A DNA stretch of 64,000 nt from contig CP021237.1 of NCBI GenBank assembly GCA_002151545.1, positions 62,001 through 126,000 of the forward strand, given 5' to 3'. Both the position numbers and the translations under genes were made by a program. Below the pieces are notes generated by a model. The model did no database searches and was not told the DNA's origin. It worked only from the letters and a program-made list of their open reading frames with translations. Source of the DNA: Sphingobacteriaceae bacterium GW460-11-11-14-LB5 (GTDB lineage: Bacteria > Bacteroidota > Bacteroidia > Sphingobacteriales > Sphingobacteriaceae). The stretch's first letter is position 1, and each line of letters opens with the position of its first letter. Shown here one piece after another: positions 9,062-18,008 of this stretch.

Positions 9062-9532
9062 TTAATAACGGTCCCAGAAAAATGGAGGCTCAATACCTAA
9101 GGCCCTTAAATACACAAAACCCTGGCCGCGGTGGTGTATTTCGTTATCAATGAAATACAAGAGGTGGCTAATGATTGTAAACTCGTACTGCCCGAATAAC
9201 TTAATGGTTTCTTGAAGCTGATCTTCGGAGATCTGGTTAAAGTATTCCACAATTTTTGGGGTATCCTCATCCCATTTTGTTAGGATCTCTTCCTTGGTAT
9301 TCAGCGGAAGATCGTGACTAAATGGCGATGTTTCTCTGGTGACCATTTCTTTTAAACCAGGAACATCAATTGATAATAACTCTTTAATTAAGGCAGAAAA
9401 AGGCCTCATTCCACCGATCGAAAATTCGAATAATTCTTTTTCTGGAAATTTTTCAATGGTTTTTCTGGTTAGTTTTCTGTGGCCTAACCAATGCTGTAGT
9501 AATTCGTTTTTAGTAATCATAATTGCTGACAT
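9062..9532 (-). CDS. DinB family protein
   Basis: This is a four-helix-bundle protein (156 aa) of the DinB/YfiT-like superfamily. Visible features are the N-terminal L-L-x-H-W-x-x-x-R-x-L helix and the late metal-binding-type motif FIDNEIHHRGQGFVYLR (H-H-R-G-Q). Members include damage-inducible proteins of unknown function and thiol transferases. It is convergent with the WYL regulator gene. Confidence 0.85.
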   Translation of the reverse strand: MSAIMITKNELLQHWLGHRKLTRKTIEKFPEKELFEFSIGGMRPFSALIKELLSIDVPGLKEMVTRETSPFSHDLPLNTKEEILTKWDEDTPKIVEYFNQISEDQLQETIKLFGQYEFTIISHLLYFIDNEIHHRGQGFVYLRALGIEPPFFWDRY

Positions 9533-9681
9533 GATGTGATATTCATTTAATAAAACAAAGTTATATCCGCACTATGACAGCTGTTTGTCAGTCGAAAAAC
9601 AACATGTTATTTTTTATTAAAATTTTTTGAATCGGGAAGCAGTATAGTCTTAAAAAGATCACAGGTTCACCAGATTTCCGC

Positions 9682-10074
9682 TTACTTATCCAGCACTACT
9701 GAAGCAGATGAATTTTGCATTTGGTTGATCTGTTCGCGGTACATATTGCCCCAGTCAGACATCGCATCCAGCATCGGTTTCATGGTACGGCCCAAATCAG
9801 TCAGGCGGTATTCTACCCTTGGTGGTACTTCCGGAAAAACAACACGTGTAATGATCTGGTCTTTCTCCAGTTCTCTTAACTGTGCCACTAACATCCGTTC
9901 TGATATGCCAATAATGTCTTTTTTAAGTTCGCCATAACGCATGGTGCCATAAGAAAGGCGACACAATATTGCAGGTTTCCACCTTCCGCCAATTACAGCC
10001 AGTGATGAAGACATGCCACAGCTGTCGATCATCATTTTTTCGTTCAAAGCATTAGTTGATGTTTCTTTTCTCAT
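9682..10074 (-). CDS. HxlR family transcriptional regulator
   Basis: A single winged helix-turn-helix protein (130 aa) with the family signature GGRWKPAILCRLSYG, then RYGELKKDIIGISERML and the wing P-P-R-V-E-Y-x-L-T. A cysteine near residue 19, just before the DNA-binding core, is the type used for redox or electrophile sensing in this family. The gene is divergent from an SDR gene. A perfect 17-bp palindrome 12 bases upstream of its start is the likely autoregulatory operator. Confidence 0.92.
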   Translation of the reverse strand: MRKETSTNALNEKMMIDSCGMSSSLAVIGGRWKPAILCRLSYGTMRYGELKKDIIGISERMLVAQLRELEKDQIITRVVFPEVPPRVEYRLTDLGRTMKPMLDAMSDWGNMYREQINQMQNSSASVVLDK

Positions 10075-10085
10075 TTCTTACTTTT

Positions 10086-10102
10086 TTGTTAGTACCTAAC
10101 AA
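10086..10102. promoter_or_regulatory. palindromic operator, probably bound by the HxlR regulator
   Basis: TTGTTAG-TAC-CTAACAA is a perfect palindrome with 7-bp arms. It sits in the divergent intergenic region between the HxlR gene (start 10074) and the SDR gene (start 10167), immediately upstream of the SDR gene's candidate -33 box. A dimeric HxlR protein bound here could repress both genes. The binding is inferred. Confidence 0.65.
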
Positions 10103-10112
10103 TTTGCTGCTT

Positions 10113-10145
10113 ACCTGCAAATGTAAAGTATCTCTTTTACTTTAG
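10113..10145 (+). promoter_or_regulatory. candidate promoter of the SDR gene
   Basis: A TTTG -33 box (10113-10116) and TACTTTAG (10138-10145, 7 of 8 to TAnnTTTG) are separated by 21 bases. This is close to the Bacteroidota consensus spacing, and the start codon lies 22 bases downstream. Confidence 0.45.
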
Positions 10146-10166
10146 CAGAAAAATTAAAAAATACAC

Positions 10167-10907
10167 ATGAAAAAATTAACAGATAAAATTGCGCTGGTAA
10201 CAGGAGGAAGTCGTGGCATTGGCGCAGCGATTGTAAAAAGGTTAGCTGCAGAAGGTGCAAAAGTGATATTTACTTATGCCCATTCAGCTGAAAAAGCGTT
10301 GGCGGTAGTGGCTGAGGTTGAAGCTGCCGGTGGAGTTGCGGTTGCATTAAAAGCAAGCAGTACCATAGCCGGTGAAGTAACGGGTGCCGTGGCTAAAACC
10401 ATCGCCGATTTTGGCCGTATCGATGTGCTGGTTAACAATGCCGGTATTTACATTGGCAAAGCATTTGAAGAACATACCCTTGAAGATTATAACGAAATTA
10501 TGGCCGTTAATGTACAGGCGGTTTTTGTAGCTGCTTTGGCAGCTGTAAAAGCTATGCCCGAAGGTGGCCGCATCATTACCATTGGCAGCAACATGGGCGA
10601 TAATGCTGTTGGTCCTGAAACCACATTGTATACCATGAGCAAATCGGCACTTCAGGGTTTTACACGCGGTTTAGCCCGCGACCTTGGTGCCAGAAAAATT
10701 ACGGTAAACCTGGTTCAGCCCGGGCCAATTAATACGGATATGAATCCAGCTGATGCACCATTGGCCGATTTTCTGAGAACCCGTATGGCCTTGCCAGATT
10801 ACGGTACAGTAGAAGATATTGCCTCATTTGTGAGCTTTATCGCAAGTGAAGAAGCGAGATACATTACCGGTTCGTTTTTAACAATCGACGGCGGATTGAA
10901 TGCTTAA
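10167..10907 (+). CDS. SDR family NAD(P)-dependent oxidoreductase
   Basis: This is a classical short-chain dehydrogenase/reductase (246 aa). Visible features are the Rossmann motif TGGSRGIG (residues 12-19), NNAG (90-93), and the catalytic triad Ser141, Tyr155 and Lys159 (Y-T-M-S-K). The C-terminal I-T-G-S-F-L-T-I-D-G-G is also typical. It resembles FabG-like 3-oxoacyl reductases, but an isolated gene under HxlR control suggests carbonyl detoxification rather than fatty-acid synthesis. The substrate is unknown. Confidence 0.9.
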   Translation: MKKLTDKIALVTGGSRGIGAAIVKRLAAEGAKVIFTYAHSAEKALAVVAEVEAAGGVAVALKASSTIAGEVTGAVAKTIADFGRIDVLVNNAGIYIGKAFEEHTLEDYNEIMAVNVQAVFVAALAAVKAMPEGGRIITIGSNMGDNAVGPETTLYTMSKSALQGFTRGLARDLGARKITVNLVQPGPINTDMNPADAPLADFLRTRMALPDYGTVEDIASFVSFIASEEARYITGSFLTIDGGLNA

Positions 10908-10920
10908 TGCGATCTCCAAT

Positions 10921-10966
10921 AAAACGGGACTTTGGTTGGGATAGCAAATCCCGGCCAAAGTTTTAT
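10921..10966. terminator. bidirectional terminator between convergent genes
   Basis: ACTTTGG (10929-10935) pairs with CCAAAGT (10955-10961), and inside it GGGAT pairs with ATCCC. A-runs lie to the left and T-runs to the right. The element separates the SDR gene from the opposed LytTR regulator gene, so it can terminate both strands. Confidence 0.7.
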
Positions 10967-11673
10967 CTGCTTAAATTAATCTTTTGCTCCAGTGTTTCGC
11001 GGTAGTTCCGCCCGATCGGGATCTGGTGAGTGCCGATCATGATCCTGTTGTGCTCTATCCGTTTAATTGCCTTATGGGCAACTAGAAAGGATTTGTGTAC
11101 GCGAATAAAAAGCGGAGCAGGGAACATTTCTTGTACCATCTTTATCGAGCCTTTAATCACAATCCTTTCTATTGGTGTGTGAATAATAGCATAATCTTTT
11201 AAACCCTGGATATGCGTAATCTGATCGAAATAAAGTTTAATCCTTTTTATCCCGCTTTTAACAAAGATAAATCCGGGCTCGGGTGCATCCGTTTCCAATT
11301 TGTGATCTTGTAATTTAAGCGCAAGGAAATCTTTTACTTTATCCATTGCAGCCGAAAACCTGGGGAAGGAAATCGGTTTAAGTAAAAAGTCGATTACCCC
11401 AAGCTCAAATCCTTCAAAGGCATAGTTGCGGTAGGCAGTGGTAAAAATAGTAAGCGGCGGCTCTGATAAACGTTTTAGGAATTCAATTCCTGTCATTTCG
11501 GGCATTTCGATATCAAGCAACAATACATCGACCTTATTATTTTCCAGGTAATGTAAAGCTTCACCAGCATGGCTAAACAACGATACCGAATACAGATTTT
11601 CAGTTCTTTTCAGATAACCCTCCAATATTTCGAGGGCAAGAGGTTCATCATCTATAACAATAACGTTTAGCAT
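10963..11673 (-). CDS. LytTR-family response regulator
   Basis: The N-terminal receiver domain has the acidic pair IDDE, phospho-acceptor Asp54 (LLLDIEMPEMTG), Thr in TTAY and Lys in LLKPI. The C-terminal LytTR DNA-binding domain (about 140-236) includes FIRVHKSFLVAH and the G-R-x-Y-R motif. It lies 18 bases downstream of a LytS-type kinase gene, so they form one operon. Targets are unknown; the divergent exported-protein gene at 12985 is a candidate. Confidence 0.93.
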   Translation of the reverse strand: MLNVIVIDDEPLALEILEGYLKRTENLYSVSLFSHAGEALHYLENNKVDVLLLDIEMPEMTGIEFLKRLSEPPLTIFTTAYRNYAFEGFELGVIDFLLKPISFPRFSAAMDKVKDFLALKLQDHKLETDAPEPGFIFVKSGIKRIKLYFDQITHIQGLKDYAIIHTPIERIVIKGSIKMVQEMFPAPLFIRVHKSFLVAHKAIKRIEHNRIMIGTHQIPIGRNYRETLEQKINLSR

Positions 11674-11691
11674 GTTTTTTAATGGTTTAAT

Positions 11692-12753
11692 CTACAGTTC
11701 AATGATCAATTTGACGCTGAAAATGTTGTTTTTATCTTCAATCTCCAGTTGATGTTGATTGGGGTAAAGTAGTTCGAGCCGGTTTCGCAAATTGATCAGG
11801 CCTATACCTCCATTCCTTTTGTCGCTTATTGAAGATGGTTTGGCATTTTCGATCAGGAAAGACAATATTGATCCTTTCAATCCGATATTTATCCTTAACC
11901 AGCTGCTTTCAGTTTGTTTGCTGAGTCCATGTTTAAAGGCATTTTCTACGAGTGGAAGGAGTAACAGTGGTGCAATCTCCTCTCCATTAAGGGTAGCATC
12001 GCTGTTCAGCACAATATTGGCCGCTCCACTAAACCTTAATCGCTCGAGTTCGATATAGTTATGAAGATAACTGATCTCTTTTTCTAACAATACCTTTTCG
12101 TCATTACTGTCGTACAACATATATTCCATCATCTCTGATAGTTTAAGTACAACATCCGGGGCAAGCTCCGATTTTTTAAGGGTTAGTGCATAGAGGTTAT
12201 TCAATACATTAAACAGGAAATGTGGGTTGACCTGCGCACGGAGAAAGTTAAGCTCTGCGTTTAGTTTCTCTACGGTTATCTTCTGGATAATAAGCTGCTG
12301 GCCATACCAGTCGATACTTAGTTTTAGGGCGAGCATTAAACCCAGGTACCATAGTGTACTAAAAAAGTTGTATGATAAGCTCTCCATGAGGTGGCTGTTG
12401 CGCATGGGACCTACCACATAACCATATAAATAATAATCGAAAAGACTCTGAGCGGTTAAATACCCTATTACCGAAATGAGTACCCATCCAAAATAGGCGA
12501 AGTATCGTTTTTTAAGCAAAAATCTGGGTAAAAAGTAATGGAGATTAAGGTACGCGATGATCATCAGCAATACAATCCTACCACTTACGCAGGCCACAAA
12601 GTAGGGCATGCTGGCTTTATAGATGAGGTACTTTTTCTCATAAATAAAGAATCCTGTAATGAGCAACCAATACGCAACATGAATCAAAACATATTTTAAT
12701 GAAACGCTGCGTTTAGAAAACGGCAGTTTAAGCGGTTTGTCCAGTGTGTCCAT
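11692..12753 (-). CDS. LytS-type sensor histidine kinase
   Basis: Four membrane helices (about residues 15-145) without a periplasmic sensor domain precede a His_kinase domain with the phospho-acceptor block QVNPHFLFNVLNNL. A C-terminal ATPase domain follows (L-L-P-L-V-E-N-A-F-K-H-G and G-G-I-G-L-x-N-L). The frame is open to 12849, but the start at 12753 is preferred because the extra 32 residues are not membrane- or family-like. It phosphorylates the downstream LytTR regulator. Confidence 0.9.
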   Translation of the reverse strand: MDTLDKPLKLPFSKRSVSLKYVLIHVAYWLLITGFFIYEKKYLIYKASMPYFVACVSGRIVLLMIIAYLNLHYFLPRFLLKKRYFAYFGWVLISVIGYLTAQSLFDYYLYGYVVGPMRNSHLMESLSYNFFSTLWYLGLMLALKLSIDWYGQQLIIQKITVEKLNAELNFLRAQVNPHFLFNVLNNLYALTLKKSELAPDVVLKLSEMMEYMLYDSNDEKVLLEKEISYLHNYIELERLRFSGAANIVLNSDATLNGEEIAPLLLLPLVENAFKHGLSKQTESSWLRINIGLKGSILSFLIENAKPSSISDKRNGGIGLINLRNRLELLYPNQHQLEIEDKNNIFSVKLIIEL

Positions 12754-12984
12754 TTTTAGGTAATGATGAGTTGTTGGTACGGTTAATGCCGTTGATGATA
12801 AAGGAAACGAAAAGTATTTAGCCCGCAAAATTATATCGACAAACGACATAAATAGTAGATGAATATAATCATAAAAAGACTGATATCTATTATTCTGGTT
12901 GTTCGTCTATTATTTTTCTCTTGCCCTTCCCAATAACTTAATATTGTGTAGAAAGAATCAAATTTTTCACTAAAAACGTGTCAC

Positions 12985-13440
12985 ATGAAACAAATCAAAT
13001 TCAATCAGGCGTTTATTAAGATGTTTGCGCTGATTACCCTGTGTTTTACCACCCTTGGTTTTACCGCTAAATTTGGGTTAGACAGTTACGAAATTTTCCT
13101 CAACAACAAACTCATTTTAAAGCAGGCTGTAAACCAGCCCCTGAGTTTAAGAATGCTTAAACTGGATGCGGCTAAAGAAAGCGATCAGTTGCGGATCAAT
13201 TACAGGCATTGTACCGGAAAGGGTGTAGGTACCGATCGGATTATCTTTTTAAAAGATGATAAAGGAAATACGCTGAAAAAATGGGCTTTTGCCAATGCTA
13301 CCGGTTCAGATCTGAATATGACGATAGCCGTAAAAGAACTGCTGCAATTGGAGAAGAAAAATGCCAACCGCGAATTGAGCCTCCAGTACACCGCCAGGGA
13401 GCTTCCTAAGGGCGAAACGCTGGCGATCCTAGACCTTTAA
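12985..13440 (+). CDS. exported protein of unknown function
   Basis: The protein is 151 aa with an N-terminal signal sequence (hydrophobic residues 12-27, ending GFTA). The mature part is predicted beta-rich and contains the conserved-looking block YEIFLNNKLILKQ and a central R-x-x-C-T-G-K-G segment. I recognise the type as a small secreted Bacteroidota protein often found beside LytTR systems, but no function is known. It is divergent from the kinase gene at 12753 and may be in its regulon. Confidence 0.75.
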   Translation: MKQIKFNQAFIKMFALITLCFTTLGFTAKFGLDSYEIFLNNKLILKQAVNQPLSLRMLKLDAAKESDQLRINYRHCTGKGVGTDRIIFLKDDKGNTLKKWAFANATGSDLNMTIAVKELLQLEKKNANRELSLQYTARELPKGETLAILDL

Positions 13441-13465
13441 AATTATTTTAGCATTGTTAAATAGT

Positions 13466-13500
13466 AATGCGTTCAGGTTAAATTGCTGGGCGCATTTTTA
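13466..13500 (+). terminator. weak candidate terminator
   Basis: AATGCG (13466-13471) pairs with CGCATT (13491-13496), followed by TTTTA. The stem is only 6 bp with a long loop, so the call is tentative. It lies between convergent genes. Confidence 0.35.
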
Positions 13501-13533
13501 GGTTAAGGCCTTATTGTTTGCTTTGCCACTTAA

Positions 13534-14295
13534 TTAAATCATCTTGCTGTTAACCGCCCGAGAAAGCGCTTCAACCATATTACTCACTTCCAGCCGTTCA
13601 AAAATCCTTCGCCTGTAATATTTTACGGTATCGGGGGCAACAAATATTTTTTCGGCAATTTGATTAATGGTTAAGCCCTGGGCGTGCAGTTGCAAAATTT
13701 CGATTTCCCTTTGGCTTAGTTTTGGTTTCGCTGATTTCTGCCAGATTTTATTTTCGATATTGAGTTCCCACAGCTCATCGGTACCCTGTTTGTAAATACA
13801 GATATTACCCGCCTGCTGATGGTGCGAGATGGAGACAATACACATCGCTTTCCACAACTTCCCTTCACTGGTTAAAAATAAGGGGGTCAGTTTATGGTTA
13901 ATCAGCGTGGATTTACCTTCCTGGTTTTTCAGATGAAAATCGTAAGTAATGCTATAGTGTTTTTTTTCTCCGCCAGGCAGTTTTGCGAAAAAATCGAATC
14001 CGGCTTCGTTAATCAGGCTCAATAAGGTGAGATCCTTTTCAGGAACATTTTTAAAATAAAATTCATAACCCAGACCCAATACTTCTTCGGGCGAATAACC
14101 ACCTAAAAACAAGGGGTTTTCTGAAACATACTCAAATGCCATTTTTTCGTAATCGATCACATATACGCTTTCGTAGGTTAAACGCGCAAAAGCCTTTATC
14201 GCTTCCATGTAATTTTGCTGCTGGAGAAGGTCTTCGGCTGATACTTTTTCAACCTTATTCTTAGTCAGCAAAGCGGAGGTAATCGGATCTTTCAT
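13534..14295 (-). CDS. PAS domain-containing LuxR-type transcriptional regulator
   Basis: An N-terminal PAS-like region (about residues 35-150, with V-I-D-Y-E-K-M-x-F-E-Y-V-S-E-N-P) is followed by a C-terminal LuxR/GerE helix-turn-helix (about 190-250). The latter shows LSQREIEILQLHAQGLTI and APDTVKYYRRRIFERL. No receiver domain is present, so it is an orphan one-component sensor and not a response regulator. The ligand is unknown. It is divergent from two small membrane-protein genes. Confidence 0.9.
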   Translation of the reverse strand: MKDPITSALLTKNKVEKVSAEDLLQQQNYMEAIKAFARLTYESVYVIDYEKMAFEYVSENPLFLGGYSPEEVLGLGYEFYFKNVPEKDLTLLSLINEAGFDFFAKLPGGEKKHYSITYDFHLKNQEGKSTLINHKLTPLFLTSEGKLWKAMCIVSISHHQQAGNICIYKQGTDELWELNIENKIWQKSAKPKLSQREIEILQLHAQGLTINQIAEKIFVAPDTVKYYRRRIFERLEVSNMVEALSRAVNSKMI

Positions 14296-14345
14296 TTTGG
14301 GGATGGCTTAATCGCAAATTTACACTAAAGTGTAGCCTTTGAAAA

Positions 14346-14353
14346 TATTTTTG
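14346..14353 (+). promoter_or_regulatory. candidate -7 box
   Basis: TATTTTTG matches TAnnTTTG and lies 31 bases before the small ORF at 14385. No clear -33 partner was seen. Confidence 0.3.
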
Positions 14354-14384
14354 TACTCACTTTTACAGCGAACATTTTTTGAAC

Positions 14385-14576
14385 ATGAAAAAATACCCCG
14401 AATTAAACCTTGTAGAACTAAACAAGCGTAAACTGGCTTTAAAGAGCGCTTTAATCGTGCTCGTCATATTGGGTTTGGTTTTCGTATTCACATTGGTTCT
14501 GCTCAAGGCAAAATTTTATTTTATTTATTCAGGTAATGGAGCGGTTTATCGCCTGGACAGGTATTTATTTCTTTAA
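14385..14576 (+). CDS. small single-span membrane protein
   Basis: A 63-aa protein: a charged N-terminus (KKYPELNLVELNKRKLALKS), one strong membrane helix (about 22-46) and a short polar tail. The LVEL-x-K-[RK]-K start and following helix resemble small Bacteroidota membrane proteins that usually have two helices. This one seems to stop after the first, so it may be shortened. The ATG at 14385 is used rather than TTG two codons earlier. The gene lies between a possible -7 box and the DUF3667-like gene. Confidence 0.55.
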   Translation: MKKYPELNLVELNKRKLALKSALIVLVILGLVFVFTLVLLKAKFYFIYSGNGAVYRLDRYLFL

Positions 14577-14613
14577 AAATCAAATTATGCCACATACCAA
14601 TCAATAGTTTTTT

Positions 14614-15345
14614 ATGATACCCAATACCATGAACTGTAAAAATTGTAACCAAACCGTTAACACTAATTTTTGCGGCCATTGCGGTCAGCCCATGCAGATT
14701 AAAAGGGTAGATGCACATTATATCCTGCATGAAATTCAACATATCTTACATTTCGAAAAAGGAATATTGTTCACGGTAAAAGAACTGCTGATCAGGCCCG
14801 GACTAAACATCAGAACATTCATTGCCGATAACCGGAGCCGATTGGTGAAACCTGTTATATTTATCATTGTCTGCTCGTTAATTTATACGGTAATTAGTCA
14901 TTTCTTCCATATTGAAGAAGGTTATGTTGAATTTAAAGAGGTAAAAAAAACAAGTATTGGTTTAATTTACGATTGGGTGCAGGGCCATTATGGTTATGCC
15001 AATATTTTAATGGGTGTTTGTATTTCCCTGTGGTTAAAACTGTTTTTTAAAAAATATAACTACAACTTTTTCGAAATATTAATCCTCCTGTGTTTTGTAA
15101 TGGGCATTGGCATGTTAATCATTTCTGTTTTTGCCATTGCCGAAGGACTTAGCAAAATCAGTTTAATGAAAGTTTCGGGTATTACCGCGGCAGCCTACAG
15201 TACCTGGGCCATTGCACAGTTTTTTAACGGGAAAAAAGTAGTAAACTATGTAAAGGCAATGATTGCTTACTGCCTGGGCATGTTCATATTTGGAATTTTG
15301 TTAGTGCTTTTGGGCGTTTCAATCGATCTGTTGATCAGACATTAA
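14614..15345 (+). CDS. DUF3667-like membrane protein with N-terminal zinc ribbon
   Basis: The N-terminus carries a CxxC...CxxC ribbon (CKNCNQ and CGHCGQP). A helical stretch and about four membrane helices follow (positions about 88-105, 130-145, 155-185 and 215-240). This layout is that of DUF3667 proteins of Bacteroidota; their function is not known. The segment R-P-G-L-N-I-R-x-F-I-x-x-N-R-x-x-x-V-K-P-V before the first helix is the family's conserved block. Confidence 0.8.
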   Translation: MIPNTMNCKNCNQTVNTNFCGHCGQPMQIKRVDAHYILHEIQHILHFEKGILFTVKELLIRPGLNIRTFIADNRSRLVKPVIFIIVCSLIYTVISHFFHIEEGYVEFKEVKKTSIGLIYDWVQGHYGYANILMGVCISLWLKLFFKKYNYNFFEILILLCFVMGIGMLIISVFAIAEGLSKISLMKVSGITAAAYSTWAIAQFFNGKKVVNYVKAMIAYCLGMFIFGILLVLLGVSIDLLIRH

Positions 15346-15390
15346 ACGCTCGTAAAATTTCCATATTTTAGCACAACCGAAACAAAGAAT

Positions 15391-17664
15391 ATGCTGAAAC
15401 TAAGGAGGCTGAAAAGTATAACGGCCCGAAAACTAACCAAATTGCCGACGGGCAGCACCAATACATTTTATAAAGCCATTATTTTGCTGTTTGCATTCAT
15501 TTTAACTGTTGGATGTACCGAAACCTTCGCCCAGCAAATGCCGGTTTGGAAAAGCAGCCAGGATCATTTAAGCACGGTTGATTGGCTGGTGCATGGAGAA
15601 GGCCACGTTGCAGCTGTTTTTAAAAGTGCAGATCAAAAAGACCTTATTTTAAGCAATGGGCTCCTTAAACGGGTATTCCGGTTATCGCCAAATGTGGCCT
15701 GTACCGATCTTCGTAATCTGAGTACCGGCGAGCAGTTACTCCGGTCAGTTAAGCCCGAAGCCCAGGTAAGCATTAATGGTAAAAAATACAATATCGGCGG
15801 TTTATATGGCCAGAAAGAGAATGCCTACATCACCACGGGCATGCTTGGAAGTTTGAGAGCCAGTGAAGGTGATTTTCAGTTCCAGGATTATAAAATCATG
15901 GCATTGCCCCAGTTTATCAAATGGAAACCGGGCTCCATGTGGACGGCCAATCAGAAAAATCCAACAGGCAAAACACTAACTTTTACCTATAAAAGTGCAG
16001 ATGCTAAACTAAACGGTGTGCTGGTTAAGGTAAATTATGCGTTGTATGACGGAATTCCGCTGATGACCAAATGGGTTACCGTAGAGAATAAAACGAATGC
16101 TGCTATTAAGGTTGAACAGGTGGTAAATGAAATCCTGGGCGTGGTGGAAGAGGAAAGCGCTGTTGTGGGCAGTACCGATAAAATGAAAACGCCACATGGT
16201 ATTTATATTGAGAGTAATTTTGCTTTTAACAATGCCATGAAGTACAGTTTAAGTGATCAGAGCACACATTGGAAAGCCGATAGCCTTTATACCTCGCAGG
16301 TGAATTACGATAAAACCACCCCTTGTTTATTGGAAGTATACCCAGATAAAGGGGTGAATGTTGAACTGGCTGCTGGTGAAGTATTCAGTTCTATCCGCAG
16401 CAATGAACTTTTAATGGATGGTTACGATCGGGAAAGACGAGGTTTAGCCATTCGTAAAATGTATAGAATGATTGCACCATGGACAACTCAAAATCCAATA
16501 TTTATGCACCTGGTGAGCAAAAACGATCAGCAGGTAAAGAGCGCCATTGATCAGTGTGCGGCAACCGGATACGAAGCGCTGATTTTAAGTTTTGGAAGCC
16601 ACCTGAATATGGAAGATTCTACTGCGGCTAATATCCAAAAGTGGAAAAACCTGACCGAATATGCCCATGCTAAAAATATAAAGATTGGCGGTTATTCGCT
16701 TTTTAGTTCCCGGAGAATTAGTGATGAAGATGATGTGATTAGTCCGCTGACGGGAAAACCCGGAGGTGCCTTTTTTGGTCATGCACCATGTTTTGGCAGT
16801 AAATGGGGTTTGAGCTACCGCGATAAAATCAAATACTTTTTTCAAAGAACAGGATTCGATATCTGGGAAAATGACGGGCCTTACCCTGGTGATGTATGTG
16901 CTTCGACCACGCATCCGGGACACAAAGGGCTGGCCGATAGCCAATGGACGCAAATGGAAATCCAAAAAGAACTTTACCACTGGTTAAGCGAAAGGGGAAT
17001 TTACATCAATGCACCAGACTGGTACTTTTTAGACGGTACCAATAAAATTGCAATTGGCTATCGTGAGGTGAACTTTTCGTTGCCAAGGGCTAACCAGATG
17101 ATCCTGAACCGACAGAATATTTTTGACGGGACCTGGGAGAAAACACCAAGTATGGGCTGGGGTTTTGTGCCACTAACTGCTTATCAGGGAGGAGGAGCTG
17201 AAGCCGTGCTCGAGCCACTCGCCGATCACCTGAAAGACTATAAACAATTGATGATGCAATATTATGGGGCAGGGGTGCAGGCCTGTTATCGTGGGCCTCG
17301 TTTGTATGATACCGAAGCCACCAAAGAAACCGTAAAAGGTGTAATCAATTGGTACAAACAATACCGCGAAATTCTCAATAGCGACATTATCCACTTACGC
17401 AGGGCCGATGGCCGAGACTGGGATGGCATTTTGCATGTAAGCCCAAGTCTGAAAACAAAGGGGTTGTTAATGCTTTATAATCCTTTAGATCAGGATATCG
17501 AAAGGGTAATATCGGTTCCTTTGTATTATGCAGGTTTAACCCGTAATGTGCTTGTAACCGATGAAGCCGGAAAGAAAACAAGCCATGTGGTAGATGCGGC
17601 AAATAAAATTCAACTTAAAATCAAAATCAAGGCAGAAGGCTATACCTGGCTTAAGATGGAGTAG
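15391..17664 (+). CDS. exported glycoside-hydrolase-like protein (alpha-galactosidase-like barrel)
   Basis: This is a 757-aa exported protein; the hydrophobic segment at about 28-48 ends ETFAQ. An N-terminal beta-sandwich-like region (about 55-350) precedes a TIM-barrel-like catalytic region (about 375-640). That region includes EALILSFG, the D-I-W-E-N-D-G-P-Y block (Asp is a plausible catalytic acid), and INAPDWYFLDG. A short beta domain ends it. The order resembles clan GH-D enzymes (GH27/GH36), but the motifs are divergent, so the substrate is uncertain. No SusC/SusD pair is nearby, so it is not in a classical polysaccharide utilisation locus. Confidence 0.65.
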   Translation: MLKLRRLKSITARKLTKLPTGSTNTFYKAIILLFAFILTVGCTETFAQQMPVWKSSQDHLSTVDWLVHGEGHVAAVFKSADQKDLILSNGLLKRVFRLSPNVACTDLRNLSTGEQLLRSVKPEAQVSINGKKYNIGGLYGQKENAYITTGMLGSLRASEGDFQFQDYKIMALPQFIKWKPGSMWTANQKNPTGKTLTFTYKSADAKLNGVLVKVNYALYDGIPLMTKWVTVENKTNAAIKVEQVVNEILGVVEEESAVVGSTDKMKTPHGIYIESNFAFNNAMKYSLSDQSTHWKADSLYTSQVNYDKTTPCLLEVYPDKGVNVELAAGEVFSSIRSNELLMDGYDRERRGLAIRKMYRMIAPWTTQNPIFMHLVSKNDQQVKSAIDQCAATGYEALILSFGSHLNMEDSTAANIQKWKNLTEYAHAKNIKIGGYSLFSSRRISDEDDVISPLTGKPGGAFFGHAPCFGSKWGLSYRDKIKYFFQRTGFDIWENDGPYPGDVCASTTHPGHKGLADSQWTQMEIQKELYHWLSERGIYINAPDWYFLDGTNKIAIGYREVNFSLPRANQMILNRQNIFDGTWEKTPSMGWGFVPLTAYQGGGAEAVLEPLADHLKDYKQLMMQYYGAGVQACYRGPRLYDTEATKETVKGVINWYKQYREILNSDIIHLRRADGRDWDGILHVSPSLKTKGLLMLYNPLDQDIERVISVPLYYAGLTRNVLVTDEAGKKTSHVVDAANKIQLKIKIKAEGYTWLKME

Positions 17665-17691
17665 GATTGTTGAAATATCCCAAAGAAAATG

Positions 17692-17733
17692 AGGATGTAT
17701 CACAAAGGTGATTTTACCTCAAATGCTGTCATG
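17692..17733. repeat. partial second copy of the 8922-9054 repeat family
   Basis: The segment containing GAGGATGTATCACAAAGG and CTGTCATGTTGAGC is, in reverse complement, a clear relative of 9003-9054. Order and spacing are conserved over about 42 bases. The other half is diverged or replaced. Confidence 0.65.
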
Positions 17734-17838
17734 TTGAGCTTCCCGAAGAATCGGGACAAGTAGTCGAAACACTTTAAAACGTATTTAAGCTAGCTTGCAT
17801 TGACAGATCCTTAGAGAAAGGTCGTCATTGCGATAAAC

Positions 17839-17887
17839 GAAGCAATCTTAATGCGTACGATGGTAGCGATCGTTGTAAGATTGCTTC
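17839..17887. repeat. GAAGCAATCTTA inverted repeat
   Basis: GAAGCAATCTTA (17839-17850) and TAAGATTGCTTC (17876-17887) are perfect 12-bp inverted arms around a 25-base spacer, preceded by GTCATTGCGA. This core is a recurrent Bacteroidota intergenic repeat. Confidence 0.7.
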
Positions 17888-18008
17888 CCCGAAAGGTTCT
17901 ATCGTATGTACCCATCTTTTGATTTGGGTTTTTTATGCATTTTGCTAACCAACGTTAATAAAGTTTAGGCTTTGCCGAAGAACTTCGTCAATCCCAAGTG
18001 GCAGAAAA

